A stretch of DNA of 64,000 bases from Paraburkholderia bryophila (GCF_003269035.1 NZ_QLTK01000006.1:186001-250000), one strand, 5' to 3'; counted from the stretch's first letter, positions 18,501-26,915 are shown. Made by a program: numbers and translations. Notes: generated from the letters alone by a model not told the origin.

Positions 18501-18751
18501 TGCGGCCGATTCTGATGACGTCGATCGCTTTCATCATGGGTGTGGTGCCGCTGGTGTTGTCGAGCGGAGCCGGTTCGGAGATGCGCCACGCGATGGGTAT
18601 CGCGGTGTTCTTCGGCATGCTCGGCGTGACGCTGTTCGGTCTGATGCTGACCCCGGTGTTCTATGTGGTGCTGCGCACGCTGGCGGGCGGGACGATTCAC
18701 GTCGCGCAGAAGGATTCGCCGCACTATGGCGCGCCGGCGACGGAAGCCTGA
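15566..18751 (+). CDS. ceoB: RND multidrug efflux permease (CeoB-like)
   Basis: 1,061 residues, the usual length of an HAE1-family AcrB/MexB-type pump. The start MNISKFFIDRPIFAGVLSVL is canonical. The TM4 proton-relay pair is in GIVVDDAIVVVENVER, and the TM10 lysine in VGLSAKNAILIVEFAREL. Two large periplasmic loops follow TM1 and TM7. In B. cenocepacia the homologous pump exports chloramphenicol, trimethoprim, fluoroquinolones and salicylate; the substrate range here is inferred only from synteny. OpcM follows after 13 bases. Confidence 0.95.
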   Translation: MNISKFFIDRPIFAGVLSVLILLAGIISLFKLPISEYPEVVPPSVVVHAQYPGANPKVIAEAVASPLEEQINGVENMLYMQSQANSDGNLTLTVTFKLGTNPDLATQLVQNRVNQALPRLPEDVQRLGITTIKSSPTLTMVVHLISPNNRYDMTYLRNYALLNVKDRLARIQGVGEVQLWGSGDYAMRVWLDPQKVAQRGLTATEVVNAIREQNIQVAAGVIGASPSVPGTQLQLSVNARGRLKSEGEFGDIIVKTTPDGGVTYLRDIARVELAASEYGLRSLLDNKPAVALAINQAPGANSLAISDQVRAAMKELSEDMPAGVEYKIVYDPTQFVRSSIEAVIHTLLEAIALVVIVVIVFLQTWRASIIPLIAVPVSIVGTFSLLLAFGFSINALSLFGMVLAIGIVVDDAIVVVENVERNIENGLSARDATYKAMQEVSGPIIAIALTLVAVFVPLAFMTGLTGQFYKQFAMTIAISTVISAFNSLTLSPALAAMLLRSHGAKEDFLTRVMNRLLGGFFKRFNKVFHRGSTAYGKGVTGVLRRKGAMLAVYAILLGGTVLISHVVPGGFVPAQDKEYLIAFAQLPNGASLDRTEKVIRDMSAIALKQPGVESAVAFPGLSVNGFTNSSSAGIVFVTLKPFKERGNKALSAGAIAGALNQKYGAIKDSFVAVFPPPPVLGLGTLGGFKMQLEDHGAVGYAELNKAAEAFVKKAAQTPELGPTFSSYQINVPQLNVDLDRVKAKQLGVPVTDVFNTMQIYLGSLYVNDFNKFGRVYQVRVQADAPFRQRADDILQLKTRNAAGDMVPLSSLVTVTPTYGPEMVVRYNGYTAADINGGPAPGFSSGQAQAAAERVAAETLPHGVKLEWTDLTYQQILAGNAGLWVFPISVLLVFLVLAALYESLTLPLAVILIVPMSVLSALTGVWLTGGDNNIFTQIGLMVLVGLSAKNAILIVEFARELEHDGHTPLSAAIEASRLRLRPILMTSIAFIMGVVPLVLSSGAGSEMRHAMGIAVFFGMLGVTLFGLMLTPVFYVVLRTLAGGTIHVAQKDSPHYGAPATEA

Positions 18752-18764
18752 GGAGAAAACAATA

Positions 18765-20363
18765 ATGAAACGCTATGAATCTTTGAGCGGTTGGGGCCGC
18801 GCGGCCGCCAGCGGTTTGCTGGTCGCGTTGCTCGCCGCCTGCTCGCTGGAACCGACCTACAAGCGGCCGGATATCGACACGCCCGCGGCCTTCAAGGAGG
18901 CGCCGGTGACGACGTCGACTTCGGGCGCGGCGGTGTCGCCGCAGCAAGCCGGCACGTGGAAAACGGCGCAACCCGCCGACGACGCGCATCGCGGCGAATG
19001 GTGGACGGTCTTCGGCGATCCGCAACTGAACGCGCTGGAAGAACAGGCGGCTGCCGCGAATCAGGACCTGAAAGCGGCGGCGGCGCGCGTGCAGCAGTCG
19101 CGTGCGGTGACGCAAGCGGCTAAGTCCGACTGGTTCCCGAAACTCGACGCGGGCTTCGGCCCGACGCGCGAGCGTGCGTCGGCGGCCTCGCAGTTCTTGC
19201 CGGATAGCGCGGGTGGTACGACCGGCACGATCTGGCGTGCGCAAACTACCGCGTCGTACGAGACGGATCTGTTTGGGCGTGTCGGCTCGAATGTGAACGC
19301 GTCGCGCGCGGACGAGCAGCAAAGCGAAGCGCTGTTCCGCTCGGTGCAGTTGTCTTTGCAAGCGGATGTGGCGCAGAACTACTTCCAGTTGCGTGAGCTC
19401 GACTCGGATCAGGATCTGTATCGGCGTACCGTGGCGTTGCGCGAAGATACGCTGAAGCTGGTCGAGCGGCGTTTCAAGGAAGGCGACATCGGCGAGCTGG
19501 ATGTGTCGCGTTCCCGCAATGAACTCGCCAGCGCGCGTGCCGACGCGGTCGGCGTGGCGCGCCAGCGTGCCGCGTCCGAGCACAGTCTCGCGATTCTGCT
19601 CGGCAAGCCGCCGGCGGAATTCTCGTTCGCGGAAGCCCCGCTCACACCGGTCACAGTGCGTGTGCCGGCGGGTTTGCCGTCGGCGCTACTCGAACGCCGG
19701 CCGGATATTTCGGCTGCGGAACGGGCGATGCAGGCTGCCAATGCGCGTGTGGGGCTGGCGAAATCGGCGTTCTTCCCGAAACTCGATATCACCGGCGCGT
19801 TCGGATTCGAGTCGGCTACGCTGGGCGATCTGTTCTTGTGGTCGAGCCGCGCGTTCGTGCTCGGGCCGCTCGCCGGTGGCGCGTTGACGTTGCCGTTGTT
19901 CGATGGCGGACGGCGTAAGGCGGATCTCGCGCAAGCGCGTTCGAAGTACGACGAAGACGTCGCGCAGTATCGTCAGCAGGTGCTGGTGGCGTTCCGCGAG
20001 GTGGAGGACAACCTGGCCGATCTGCGTTTGCTCGACGATCAGATGCGCGAGCAGAACAATGCGGTCGAAGCGTCGCAACGCGCGGCCCATTTGTCGCGCA
20101 CGCAGTACACGGAGGGCGCGGTCAGCTATCTGGATGTGATCGACGGCGAGCGGCAGGTGCTGACTTCGCAATTGCAGGCGAGCCATTTGCAAGGCACGCA
20201 GGCGGTGGCGACGGTGAACCTGATTCGCGCGCTGGGCGGCGGCTGGGGTGATGTGACGGCGCCGGATGCGGCGGTTGGGGCGGTGGCGCCGGCTTCGGAG
20301 GCGACTGCGGTTTCGGCTACGTCCGGCGCTGCGGTGGCTGTGCAGCAGGTGGCGAAGCAGTAG
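18765..20363 (+). CDS. opcM: RND efflux outer-membrane lipoprotein channel (OpcM-like)
   Basis: 532 residues from the ATG at 18765, with ribosome site GAGGAGAA upstream. The signal peptide ends in a lipobox, LLAACS, so the N-terminus is lipid-modified. Two OEP (TolC-like) repeats are visible: FGDPQLNALEEQAAAANQDL starts the first and LLERRPDISAAERAMQAANA the second. The C-terminal tail is Ala/Val-rich. It forms the trimeric exit duct for CeoAB. Last gene of the operon; a terminator follows. Confidence 0.93.
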   Translation: MKRYESLSGWGRAAASGLLVALLAACSLEPTYKRPDIDTPAAFKEAPVTTSTSGAAVSPQQAGTWKTAQPADDAHRGEWWTVFGDPQLNALEEQAAAANQDLKAAAARVQQSRAVTQAAKSDWFPKLDAGFGPTRERASAASQFLPDSAGGTTGTIWRAQTTASYETDLFGRVGSNVNASRADEQQSEALFRSVQLSLQADVAQNYFQLRELDSDQDLYRRTVALREDTLKLVERRFKEGDIGELDVSRSRNELASARADAVGVARQRAASEHSLAILLGKPPAEFSFAEAPLTPVTVRVPAGLPSALLERRPDISAAERAMQAANARVGLAKSAFFPKLDITGAFGFESATLGDLFLWSSRAFVLGPLAGGALTLPLFDGGRRKADLAQARSKYDEDVAQYRQQVLVAFREVEDNLADLRLLDDQMREQNNAVEASQRAAHLSRTQYTEGAVSYLDVIDGERQVLTSQLQASHLQGTQAVATVNLIRALGGGWGDVTAPDAAVGAVAPASEATAVSATSGAAVAVQQVAKQ

Positions 20364-20396
20364 CCTTCCATTCAGAGTATTTAAGGGTGGCGAAAG

Positions 20397-20429
20397 CCGG
20401 GTCGTGCGGGAGCGCGGCCCGGTTTTTTT
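20397..20429 (+). terminator. intrinsic terminator of the efflux operon
   Basis: Stem CCGGGTCG/CGGCCCGG (20397-20404 and 20415-20422, one G-T pair) followed directly by seven T (20423-20429). This is a classical rho-independent terminator, 33 bases after the opcM stop. Confidence 0.85.
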
Positions 20430-20544
20430 CATGGGTCAAACAGGTGGACGGTTCACAAAAATGCGTTTCGAATAATTCGTTTGTTTCTTTTATTGCGTTT
20501 GAGTGGCTTGTTGGCCTGTACTTGAACCTAATTTGGAGCCAACC

Positions 20545-20958
20545 ATGACTACCGCCACACCCGACCGTATCGTGCTGTCGGACGACGACGCCACCGTGTT
20601 ATCCGCCGCGAGCCGCCTGATGGGCGCGGCGCTCGACCATTCGCGCGCCCACAGCGTCGCGCTGGTGGAAGAGGGCACGGACGGCGACATTGCCCGCATC
20701 GAAGTACCGCCCGCCACATTGCGCGTGCTGTCTCGGGTATTGGCCATGATGGCGAGCCAGCAGGTGTTTCTTCTCTATCCCGCTGACACCGAACTGACCA
20801 CCAAGCAGGCGGCGGACTTACTCGGTGTTTCGCGGCCGTTTCTGATCGCTCGTCTGGAAGCCGGTGATCTACCCTTCCGCAAGGTAGGTCGGCATCGCCG
20901 TATGCGCATGGACGACGTGGTGGCCGATAGCGAATCGATCGACGGATACGATCTTTGA
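20545..20958 (+). CDS. antitoxin-like DNA-binding protein (excisionase-type HTH)
   Basis: 137 residues from the ATG at 20545 (ribosome site TTGGAG). The C-terminal half has an excisionase/MerR-like HTH: ELTTKQAADLLGVSRPFLI, RLEAGDLPFRKVGRHRRM. The N-terminal half is probably the toxin-facing or dimer region. The stop overlaps the start of a PIN-domain gene by one base (TGATG), which is the standard layout of this antitoxin/PIN toxin type. Since the partner is truncated, the module may be relic or only self-regulating. Confidence 0.75.
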   Translation: MTTATPDRIVLSDDDATVLSAASRLMGAALDHSRAHSVALVEEGTDGDIARIEVPPATLRVLSRVLAMMASQQVFLLYPADTELTTKQAADLLGVSRPFLIARLEAGDLPFRKVGRHRRMRMDDVVADSESIDGYDL

Positions 20959-21206
20959 TGCTGTCGTTCGGTCGCTTCACTGTCGTGCTGGACGCGTGTG
21001 CGCTGTTTCCAATGGTGGTGCGAGATGTCTTGCTGACCTTCGCGGATCACGAGTTCTACGCGCCACGATGGTCGCCACGCATTCACGACGAATGGACGCG
21101 TAATCTGGCCGCGCGTTTCGCAGACAAAAGCGCGGCCAACGACGCCATGCCGAAGATCACCGGAATTCGCAACGCAATGGCAAGCGCCGGCCGCCATGGT
21201 CGGTAA
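20958..21206 (+). pseudogene. truncated PIN-domain toxin
   Basis: Starts at the ATG at 20958 and stops after 82 residues; full members of this PIN group have about 180. The first half is good: FTVVLDACALFPMVVRDVLL with the first catalytic Asp, then FYAPRWSPRIHDEWTRNL with the conserved HDEW. The sequence then loses similarity after TGIRNAMASAG, and the second acidic cluster (usually LPDPDDRHVLAAA-like) is missing in all three forward frames downstream. The active site of a PIN nuclease needs both halves, so the toxin is predicted to be dead. Confidence 0.65.
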
Positions 21207-21287
21207 GCGAATTGCTGGACCGGCCCAAATCTTTTTTCCCGCTTTCCTTCCAAAAATCCGTTCGTAGACCGCTGGTTTTCCGCCCTC

Positions 21288-21293
21288 TATGAT
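21288..21293 (+). promoter_or_regulatory. possible -10 box ahead of the sulfur operon leader
   Basis: TATGAT with TAGACC 17 bases upstream as a poor -35, consistent with an activator-dependent promoter. It would start transcription near 21300, shortly before the small frame at 21321. Confidence 0.3.
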
Positions 21294-21320
21294 GATTCGC
21301 ACCTCATCTGGAGAGAGGCG

Positions 21321-21353
21321 ATGACCTGTCCGACCTTCCGCTGTCCGCGCTGA
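21321..21353 (+). CDS. candidate 10-residue Cys-containing leader peptide
   Basis: ATG at 21321 is preceded by GGAGAGAGG (21310-21318), a strong ribosome site, and the frame reads MTCPTFRCPR then TGA. Two of ten codons are Cys (TGT, both). It sits 158 bases upstream of metQ, the first gene of a sulfur-scavenging operon. Position, strong ribosome site, shortness and Cys content fit a translational attenuator sensing cysteinyl-tRNA. There is no homology evidence, and ten codons can occur by chance. Confidence 0.4.
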   Translation: MTCPTFRCPR

Positions 21354-21360
21354 GCGATTC

Positions 21361-21458
21361 GCGCGTCCTGTCGCTGTCACGACGCGCCGGCTAAGCCGCC
21401 CGTTGCCGTTTCCCGTTGCCCGATGCCGTACGGCTTACCCGAACTCGACTCGGTCGGG
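21361..21458 (+). promoter_or_regulatory. structured leader RNA region of the sulfur operon
   Basis: After the small frame there are three possible stems: GCGCGTC/GACGCGC (21361-21367, 21381-21387), TAAGCCG/CGGCTTA (21392-21398, 21431-21437) and CCCGA/TCGGG (21438-21442, 21454-21458). A 9-base direct repeat CCCGTTGCC (21399-21407, 21412-21420) lies in the second loop. This could be an attenuator, but the stems are short and no folding was computed. Confidence 0.3.
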
Positions 21459-21511
21459 CCGTTGAATCCGCTCGCCTCGAAACGCACCACGTCTAACTCT
21501 ACGAGCTCACC

Positions 21512-22357
21512 ATGCGTATTCCCTTGCCCAAAGTACGGCGTTTTCTCAACGCACCGACGCTCGCGCTGATCGGCGCGATCACGTTCAGTTTCACGCTTGC
21601 CTTATCGGCCACGCACGCGCAGGCGGCCGATTCGCCCACGCTGAAAATCGGCACTGCCACCAGCCCGCAAATCGAGGCGCTCAAAGTCGCCGCACGCGAG
21701 GCAAAAGAACAAGGTCTCGACGTCAAGATCATCGAGTTCACCGACTGGAATACACCGAACGCGGCGCTCGCCAATAAAGACATCGACGTCAATTACTTCC
21801 AGCACATTCCGTTTCTCGAGAACGCGAAGAAGCAGGGCGGCTACAACTTCGTCGCGATCGCGCCGGGTACGATCATGAAGATCGGCCTCTATTCGAAGAA
21901 GATCAAACGCTTCGACGAATTGAAGAACGGCGCGACGGTGGCGATTGCGAACGATCCGGTCAACGGCGGCCGCGGTCTGTTGCTGCTGCAACGCGCCGGA
22001 CTGATCAAGTTGACGCCGGGCATCGACTATCGCGCGACCACGCTCGACATTATCGACAACCCCAAGCATCTGAAGATCGTCCAGCTCGAAGCCTCGCAAC
22101 TGGCGCGCTCGCTCGACGACGTCGATCTCGCCCAAGGCTACCCAAGCTTCATCAAGCTCGCGGGCACCACCGACCCGAACAGTGCATTGCTGTTCGACGG
22201 ACTGGAAAACAAGAACTACGCGATCCAATGGGTCGTGCGGCCGGATAGCGTCGACGATCCGCGTATCCGCAAGTTCATCGCCATCTATCAGCATTCGCCC
22301 GCCGTGCGCGCCGCGCTCGACAAAGCCTTCGGCAACCTCTACGCCGTGGCGTGGTAG
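21512..22357 (+). CDS. metQ: MetQ/NlpA-family ABC transporter substrate-binding protein
   Basis: 281 residues. The signal peptide runs to about residue 38 (LALSATHAQA), without a lipobox, so it is predicted to be a soluble periplasmic protein rather than a lipoprotein. The family core is intact: KIGTATSPQIEALKVAAREA, then FTDWNTPNAALANKDIDVNY, IAIANDPVNGGRGLLLLQRA (the first residue reads V in this protein) and LEASQLARSLDDVDLA. The family binds D- or L-methionine or other sulfur organics. It opens an operon with an FMN monooxygenase, MetN and MetI, so a sulfonate or thioether ligand is as likely as methionine. Confidence 0.9.
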   Translation: MRIPLPKVRRFLNAPTLALIGAITFSFTLALSATHAQAADSPTLKIGTATSPQIEALKVAAREAKEQGLDVKIIEFTDWNTPNAALANKDIDVNYFQHIPFLENAKKQGGYNFVAIAPGTIMKIGLYSKKIKRFDELKNGATVAIANDPVNGGRGLLLLQRAGLIKLTPGIDYRATTLDIIDNPKHLKIVQLEASQLARSLDDVDLAQGYPSFIKLAGTTDPNSALLFDGLENKNYAIQWVVRPDSVDDPRIRKFIAIYQHSPAVRAALDKAFGNLYAVAW

Positions 22358-22398
22358 CCGCGTCGTGTAGCCGAGAGCCATAGATAAGGAGTCGCACG

Positions 22399-23853
22399 AT
22401 GGCGAAGAAAAAGATCCTGCTGAACGCGTTCAATATGAACGCGGTCGGCCATATCAATCATGGTTTGTGGACCCATCCGCGTGACCGGTCGGCCCACTAC
22501 ACCGACCTCGACTACTGGACGAACCTTGCGCAGACGCTGGAGCGCGGCAAGTTCGACGGGATCTTTCTCGCGGATATCGTCGGCGTATACGACGTTTATC
22601 AAGGTGGACCGCAAACGCCGTTGCGCGAGTCGGTGCAGATTCCGATCAACGACCCCGCGCTGATCGTGCCCGCCATGGCGCACGTCACGAAGCACATCGG
22701 TTTCGGCGTCACGTCGAACCTGACTTACGAGCCGCCGTATCTGTTCGCGCGCCGCATGTCGACGCTCGATCACCTGACCAAGGGACGGGTGGGCTGGAAC
22801 ATCGTCACCGGCTATCTGGACAGCGCGGCGCGCGGCATGGGACTCGCGCAGCAGATCAGTCACGACGATCGCTACGACCGCGCCGACGATTACATGGAGG
22901 TGGTCTACAAGCTGTGGGAGCAAAGCTGGGAAGACGATGCCGTGGTGCGCGACCGCGCGGCGCGCATCTTCTCGCACCCGGACAAGGTGCACCGCGTGAA
23001 GCACGACGGGCCGTACTATTCGATCGACGCGATTCATCTCAGCGAACCTTCGCCGCAACGCACGCCGGTGTTGTACCAGGCGGGTTCGTCGAGCCGCGGT
23101 GTCGATTTCGCCGCACGTCACGCGGAATGCGTGTTTGTCGGCGGACAGAACAAGCAGTTGACGCGCTCCATTGTCGACGACATTCGCGCGCGAGCGGTGA
23201 GCTTTGGACGCGCGCCGGACGATATCAAGATCTTCGCGGGCATTACCGTGGTAGTTGGCGAAACCGAGCGCGCGGCGCAGGAGAAATTCGAGGAATATCG
23301 GCGCTATGCCAGCGCGGAAGGCGGCATCGCGCATTTCTCCAGTTCGACCGGTATCGACTTCTCGCAATACGAGCTGGACGAACCGATTTCGTATGTGAAG
23401 ACCGAGTCGATGCAGTCGGCTGTTGAAGCGATCTCGAAGAAGAGCGTGAGCGGTGTGTGGACCAAGCGCAAGGTGCTGGAACAGATGACGCTCGGTGGTC
23501 GCGCGAAGCCGGTCGTCGGCTCGCCGCAGCAGATCGCCGACGAGCTGGTGTCGTGGATCGACGAGGCCGGAGTGGACGGTTTCAATCTGACGCGCACCGT
23601 CATGCCTGAATCGTTCGAAGACTTCGTGGATCTGGTGGTGCCCGAGTTGCAGAATCGTGGCGTCTATAAGGAAGACTACGATCCGGCGCCGACGCTGCGG
23701 GAGAAGCTGTTCGGCGGCGGTCGTGCGCGACTGCCGGCGGTGCATGCCGGTGCGCGGCATCGGCGGTCTGCGCAAGAGGGTCTGCAAACCAGCTCGCAAA
23801 CCGGTTCGCAAGTCGGTGAGCAAGCTGACCGGCCCACCACGGTGCAAGCCTGA
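22399..23853 (+). CDS. FMN-dependent monooxygenase (NtaA/SnaA/DszA/SoxA family)
   Basis: 484 residues. A flavin-dependent, two-component-type monooxygenase of the luciferase fold that needs a separate FMN reductase. The N-terminus [20 protein letters not shown] and the segment [20 protein letters not shown] are diagnostic, as is [20 protein letters not shown]. Family members attack nitrilotriacetate, EDTA or organosulfur compounds such as dibenzothiophene sulfone. Sitting between MetQ and MetN genes, it most likely releases sulfur from an imported compound. The last 45 residues are Arg- and Gln-rich with short repeats ([13 protein letters not shown]) and look non-conserved. Confidence 0.88.
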   Translation: MAKKKILLNAFNMNAVGHINHGLWTHPRDRSAHYTDLDYWTNLAQTLERGKFDGIFLADIVGVYDVYQGGPQTPLRESVQIPINDPALIVPAMAHVTKHIGFGVTSNLTYEPPYLFARRMSTLDHLTKGRVGWNIVTGYLDSAARGMGLAQQISHDDRYDRADDYMEVVYKLWEQSWEDDAVVRDRAARIFSHPDKVHRVKHDGPYYSIDAIHLSEPSPQRTPVLYQAGSSSRGVDFAARHAECVFVGGQNKQLTRSIVDDIRARAVSFGRAPDDIKIFAGITVVVGETERAAQEKFEEYRRYASAEGGIAHFSSSTGIDFSQYELDEPISYVKTESMQSAVEAISKKSVSGVWTKRKVLEQMTLGGRAKPVVGSPQQIADELVSWIDEAGVDGFNLTRTVMPESFEDFVDLVVPELQNRGVYKEDYDPAPTLREKLFGGGRARLPAVHAGARHRRSAQEGLQTSSQTGSQVGEQADRPTTVQA

Positions 23854-23866
23854 CAGGAGCATTGCC

Positions 23867-25027
23867 ATGGCTCATCTTTTCGGCGCCCCGCAGTTCATCG
23901 AAGACTCGCCGTCTGTCACCTCGAATCGCGATGCCCCTCAGACGCCCGAACACACCGCCGTGGTATTCGACAGCGTGAGCAAGCAGTTCACGGACGCGCG
24001 CGGCGTGTCGACTACGGCGCTTGCCAACGTCACGCTGAAGGTTGCACGCGGCGAGGTGTTCGGTATTATCGGCCGCAGCGGTGCGGGCAAGTCGACGCTG
24101 CTGCGGCTGGTCAATGGTCTGGAAAAACAGGGGTCCGGCGCGGTACGCGTGAACGGCGTGAGCGTCGGCGATCTCGACGAGCGCGAGCTCGTGGCATTGC
24201 GCCGACGCATCGGCATGGTATTTCAGCACTTCAATCTGCTCTCCGCGAAAACAGTGCGCGAAAACATTGCATTGCCGCTGAAAATCGCGGGTGTGCCGAA
24301 AGCCGAAATCGATAGGAAAGTGGCTGCGCTACTCGAACTGGTCGGCTTGTCCGGTAAACGCGACGCTTATCCGGTGAGCTTGTCCGGTGGTCAGAAACAG
24401 CGCGTCGGTATCGCGCGAGCGCTGGTCACGGACCCGGACATTCTGCTGTGCGACGAAGCGACTTCCGCTCTCGATCCCGAAACGACCCAGGCCATTCTCG
24501 CGTTACTGCGCGATATCAACCGGCGGCTCAATTTGACCATCGTGCTGATCACGCACGAAATGCAGGTGATTCGCGAAGTCTGCGATACGGTCGCCGTGAT
24601 CGAACGGGGCGCCGTGGTGGAAACCGGTCCGGTGTGGCGTGTGTTCGGCGATCCGCAACACGACGCGACGCGCGCGTTGCTGCGCACGCTGGTGCACGAT
24701 TTGCCCGCGGATCTGGCGGAGCGGGTCAAGCCGTTGCACGATCTGGCGCAGACCGAAGCGCGGATTCTGCTTGACGTGCGCTTCACGGGCACCGACGCGC
24801 ACGAGCCGGATATCGGCGGCCTCACCTCGGCGCTAGGCAGCGAGGGCGGTAGCGTCAGTTTCGTGCATGGCGGCATAGACCGGATTCAGGGACATGCGCA
24901 GGGGCGTCTGGTGGTGTCGGCGCACGTGCGGGAACGCGCGGACAGTACCGTGCAGAAGCAGATCGCGACGCTGCTCGAACGCGCGCGCCGCCATGCGAAC
25001 CATGTCGAGGTACTCGGCTATGTCTGA
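23867..25027 (+). CDS. metN: MetN-type ABC transporter ATP-binding protein
   Basis: 386 residues from the ATG at 23867, with ribosome site CAGGAGC 6 bases upstream; an in-frame ATG at 23657 lies within the preceding gene and is unlikely. Walker [11 protein letters not shown]-loop in MVFQHFNLL, signature LSGGQKQR, Walker [14 protein letters not shown] and the switch His in VLITHEM are all present. The C-terminal ~90 residues form an NIL-type ligand-sensing domain as in MetN, where it allows inhibition by internal methionine. An N-terminal extension of about 30 residues is unusual. It overlaps metI by 8 bases. Confidence 0.92.
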   Translation: MAHLFGAPQFIEDSPSVTSNRDAPQTPEHTAVVFDSVSKQFTDARGVSTTALANVTLKVARGEVFGIIGRSGAGKSTLLRLVNGLEKQGSGAVRVNGVSVGDLDERELVALRRRIGMVFQHFNLLSAKTVRENIALPLKIAGVPKAEIDRKVAALLELVGLSGKRDAYPVSLSGGQKQRVGIARALVTDPDILLCDEATSALDPETTQAILALLRDINRRLNLTIVLITHEMQVIREVCDTVAVIERGAVVETGPVWRVFGDPQHDATRALLRTLVHDLPADLAERVKPLHDLAQTEARILLDVRFTGTDAHEPDIGGLTSALGSEGGSVSFVHGGIDRIQGHAQGRLVVSAHVRERADSTVQKQIATLLERARRHANHVEVLGYV

Positions 25028-25676
25028 TCTGTGGCTCTCTGAATTGGCCGACGCGATTCGCGACACCATCGTCATGGTGGGCGTGTCCGCGTTCTTCGCG
25101 GCATTGATCGGCATACCGTTGGCGCTGCTGCTGGTCACCACGACACGCGGCGGTATCTGCGAGAAGCGCGCGGTGAACGGCGCGCTCGGCGCGCTCGTCA
25201 ACGCGTTCCGCTCCACGCCGTTCATCATTCTGCTGGTCGCGCTGCTGCCGTTGACGCGTTTGCTGATCGGCACCACGATCGGCGTATGGGCGGCGATCGT
25301 GCCGCTCAGCATCGCGGCGATCCCGTTTTTCGCGCGCGTCGCGGAAGTGAGCCTGCGTGAAGTGGACCGCGGCTTGATCGAGGCCGCGCAAGCCATGGGC
25401 GCGCAGCGCCGGCATATCATCTGGCATGTGCTGTTGCCCGAGGCGCTGCCCGGCATTCTCGGCGGCTTCACCATTACCGTGGTGGCCATGATCGGCTCGT
25501 CGGCGATGGCGGGCGCGGTCGGCGCCGGCGGCCTCGGCGATCTGGCGATCCGCTACGGCTACCAGCGTTTCGACACGACGGTGATGGTGACGGTGATCGT
25601 CTTGCTGATCGCGATCGTGACCGCGGTGCAATTCGCCGGCGACCGGCTCGTTAGACGCTTCGCGCAGCGCGCGTGA
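25020..25676 (+). CDS. metI: MetI-type ABC transporter permease
   Basis: 218 residues; the ATG at 25020 lies inside the last codons of metN (8-base overlap), typical of translational coupling. Five membrane segments are expected. The EAA loop that contacts the ATPase reads [20 protein letters not shown]. The start [17 protein letters not shown] and the [17 protein letters not shown] segment match methionine/organosulfur permeases. Together with MetQ and MetN it makes a complete importer. Confidence 0.92.
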   Translation: MSDLWLSELADAIRDTIVMVGVSAFFAALIGIPLALLLVTTTRGGICEKRAVNGALGALVNAFRSTPFIILLVALLPLTRLLIGTTIGVWAAIVPLSIAAIPFFARVAEVSLREVDRGLIEAAQAMGAQRRHIIWHVLLPEALPGILGGFTITVVAMIGSSAMAGAVGAGGLGDLAIRYGYQRFDTTVMVTVIVLLIAIVTAVQFAGDRLVRRFAQRA

Positions 25677-25712
25677 TCGCAGGCCGCGCAACTTTTTCTA
25701 AACGGACTCAGC

Positions 25713-26915
25713 ATGAATGATCCTCGCCCTACCGCGGCGCTGCACACACGCGACGCATCTGCCACACCCGTGGCGAGCGACCTCGCCGGTTTGCTCGACG
25801 CGTTGCGCGCGAGCGCGGCGCAGCGCGATCGCGACGGCGGCCACGCCGCGCAGGAAAAGCAATGGATCGCCGACGCCGGGCTGCTCACGCTTGCGGTGCC
25901 GCGTGAATTCGGCGGCGCGGGCGCGCGCTGGCCCGACATCTACGAAACGATCCGGCGGATCGCACGCGTCGACAGCGCGCTTGCGCATTTGCTGGGCTTT
26001 ACCTGCCTGCAGGTGGTGAGCGTCAACGTCTGGGGCAATCCGGCACAACGTGCCCACTATTTGCGCGGCTCTGTCGAACAAGGCTGGTGGTGGGGCAACG
26101 CGGTCAATCCGCTCGATACCCGGTTGGTTGCGGGCGCAACCACCGACGGCGGTTACCTTCTCGACGGACAGAAAGGCTTTTGCTCCGGCACACGCGGCTC
26201 GCAGATGATGACGGTTTCCGCGCACGACCCCGTCACCGGCAAACCGGTGTTCGCCGTCGTGCCGACCGCGCGCGAGGGCATCACCGTGCATGAAGACTGG
26301 GACCCGATCGGCCAGCGGCAGACCGACAGCGGCAGCGTTTCGTTCGCGCGGGTCGTGGTCGAGCCGCACGAAGTGTTGCAGCGAGCCGACACCCCGTACG
26401 CGAATTTGCGCACGCTGATCTCGCAGCAGGTGCTGACCAATCTGTTTGTAGGCATTGCGCAAGGTGCGCTCGAGGAAGCACGCACGTACGTGACCCAGCA
26501 TGGCCGGCCGTGGATCACCTCCGGCGTCGACAAAGCCACCGACGATCCCTACCTGATTCAGCGTTTCGGCGAGATGCGTCTGCAGACGGTAAGCGCCGAA
26601 GCGCTCGCTACACGCGCCGCGTTCGCACTCGACGATGCCTGGCAGCAAGGCACATCGCTCACGGCGGAAACGCGCGCGCACGTCGCGCTCGCGACGTCGG
26701 AGGCGAAGATCGTTGCGCACCGCGCGGCGCTCGACGTCAGCGAAAAACTGTTCGACGCCTGTGGCGCGCGTGCCACGCATGGACCGCTCGCCCTCGATCG
26801 TTTCTGGCGCAACGCGCGAGTCCACACGTTGCACGATCCGCTCGACTACCGGATTCGCGACGTCGGCCGCTACGCGCTGAGTGGGACATTGCCGGAGGTT
26901 TCTTTGTACACTTGA
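25713..26915 (+). CDS. sfnB: SfnB-like sulfur acquisition oxidoreductase (acyl-CoA dehydrogenase fold)
   Basis: 400 residues, 36 bases after metI. Acyl-CoA-dehydrogenase-fold flavoprotein with N-terminal helical domain (IADAGLLTLAVPREFGGAGA), beta domain (LLDGQKGFCSGTRGSQMM, then DPIGQRQTDSGSVSF) and C-terminal helical domain. The C-terminal active-site region reads FDACGARATHGPLALDRFWR, near RNARVHTLHDPLDYRI. This branch, which includes SfnB and DszC-like monooxygenases, uses reduced flavin and oxygen on sulfur compounds. Its place as last gene of the importer operon supports use of an imported organosulfur compound. The exact substrate is unknown. Confidence 0.85.
   Translation: MNDPRPTAALHTRDASATPVASDLAGLLDALRASAAQRDRDGGHAAQEKQWIADAGLLTLAVPREFGGAGARWPDIYETIRRIARVDSALAHLLGFTCLQVVSVNVWGNPAQRAHYLRGSVEQGWWWGNAVNPLDTRLVAGATTDGGYLLDGQKGFCSGTRGSQMMTVSAHDPVTGKPVFAVVPTAREGITVHEDWDPIGQRQTDSGSVSFARVVVEPHEVLQRADTPYANLRTLISQQVLTNLFVGIAQGALEEARTYVTQHGRPWITSGVDKATDDPYLIQRFGEMRLQTVSAEALATRAAFALDDAWQQGTSLTAETRAHVALATSEAKIVAHRAALDVSEKLFDACGARATHGPLALDRFWRNARVHTLHDPLDYRIRDVGRYALSGTLPEVSLYT

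Noticed and set aside
16754-18724. 656-codon minus-strand frame inside ceoB
   Set aside because: It is exactly antisense to a full-length RND pump with a normal start, motifs and stop. The predicted protein is His/Arg-rich and lacks any domain, as expected of high-GC antisense shadows.
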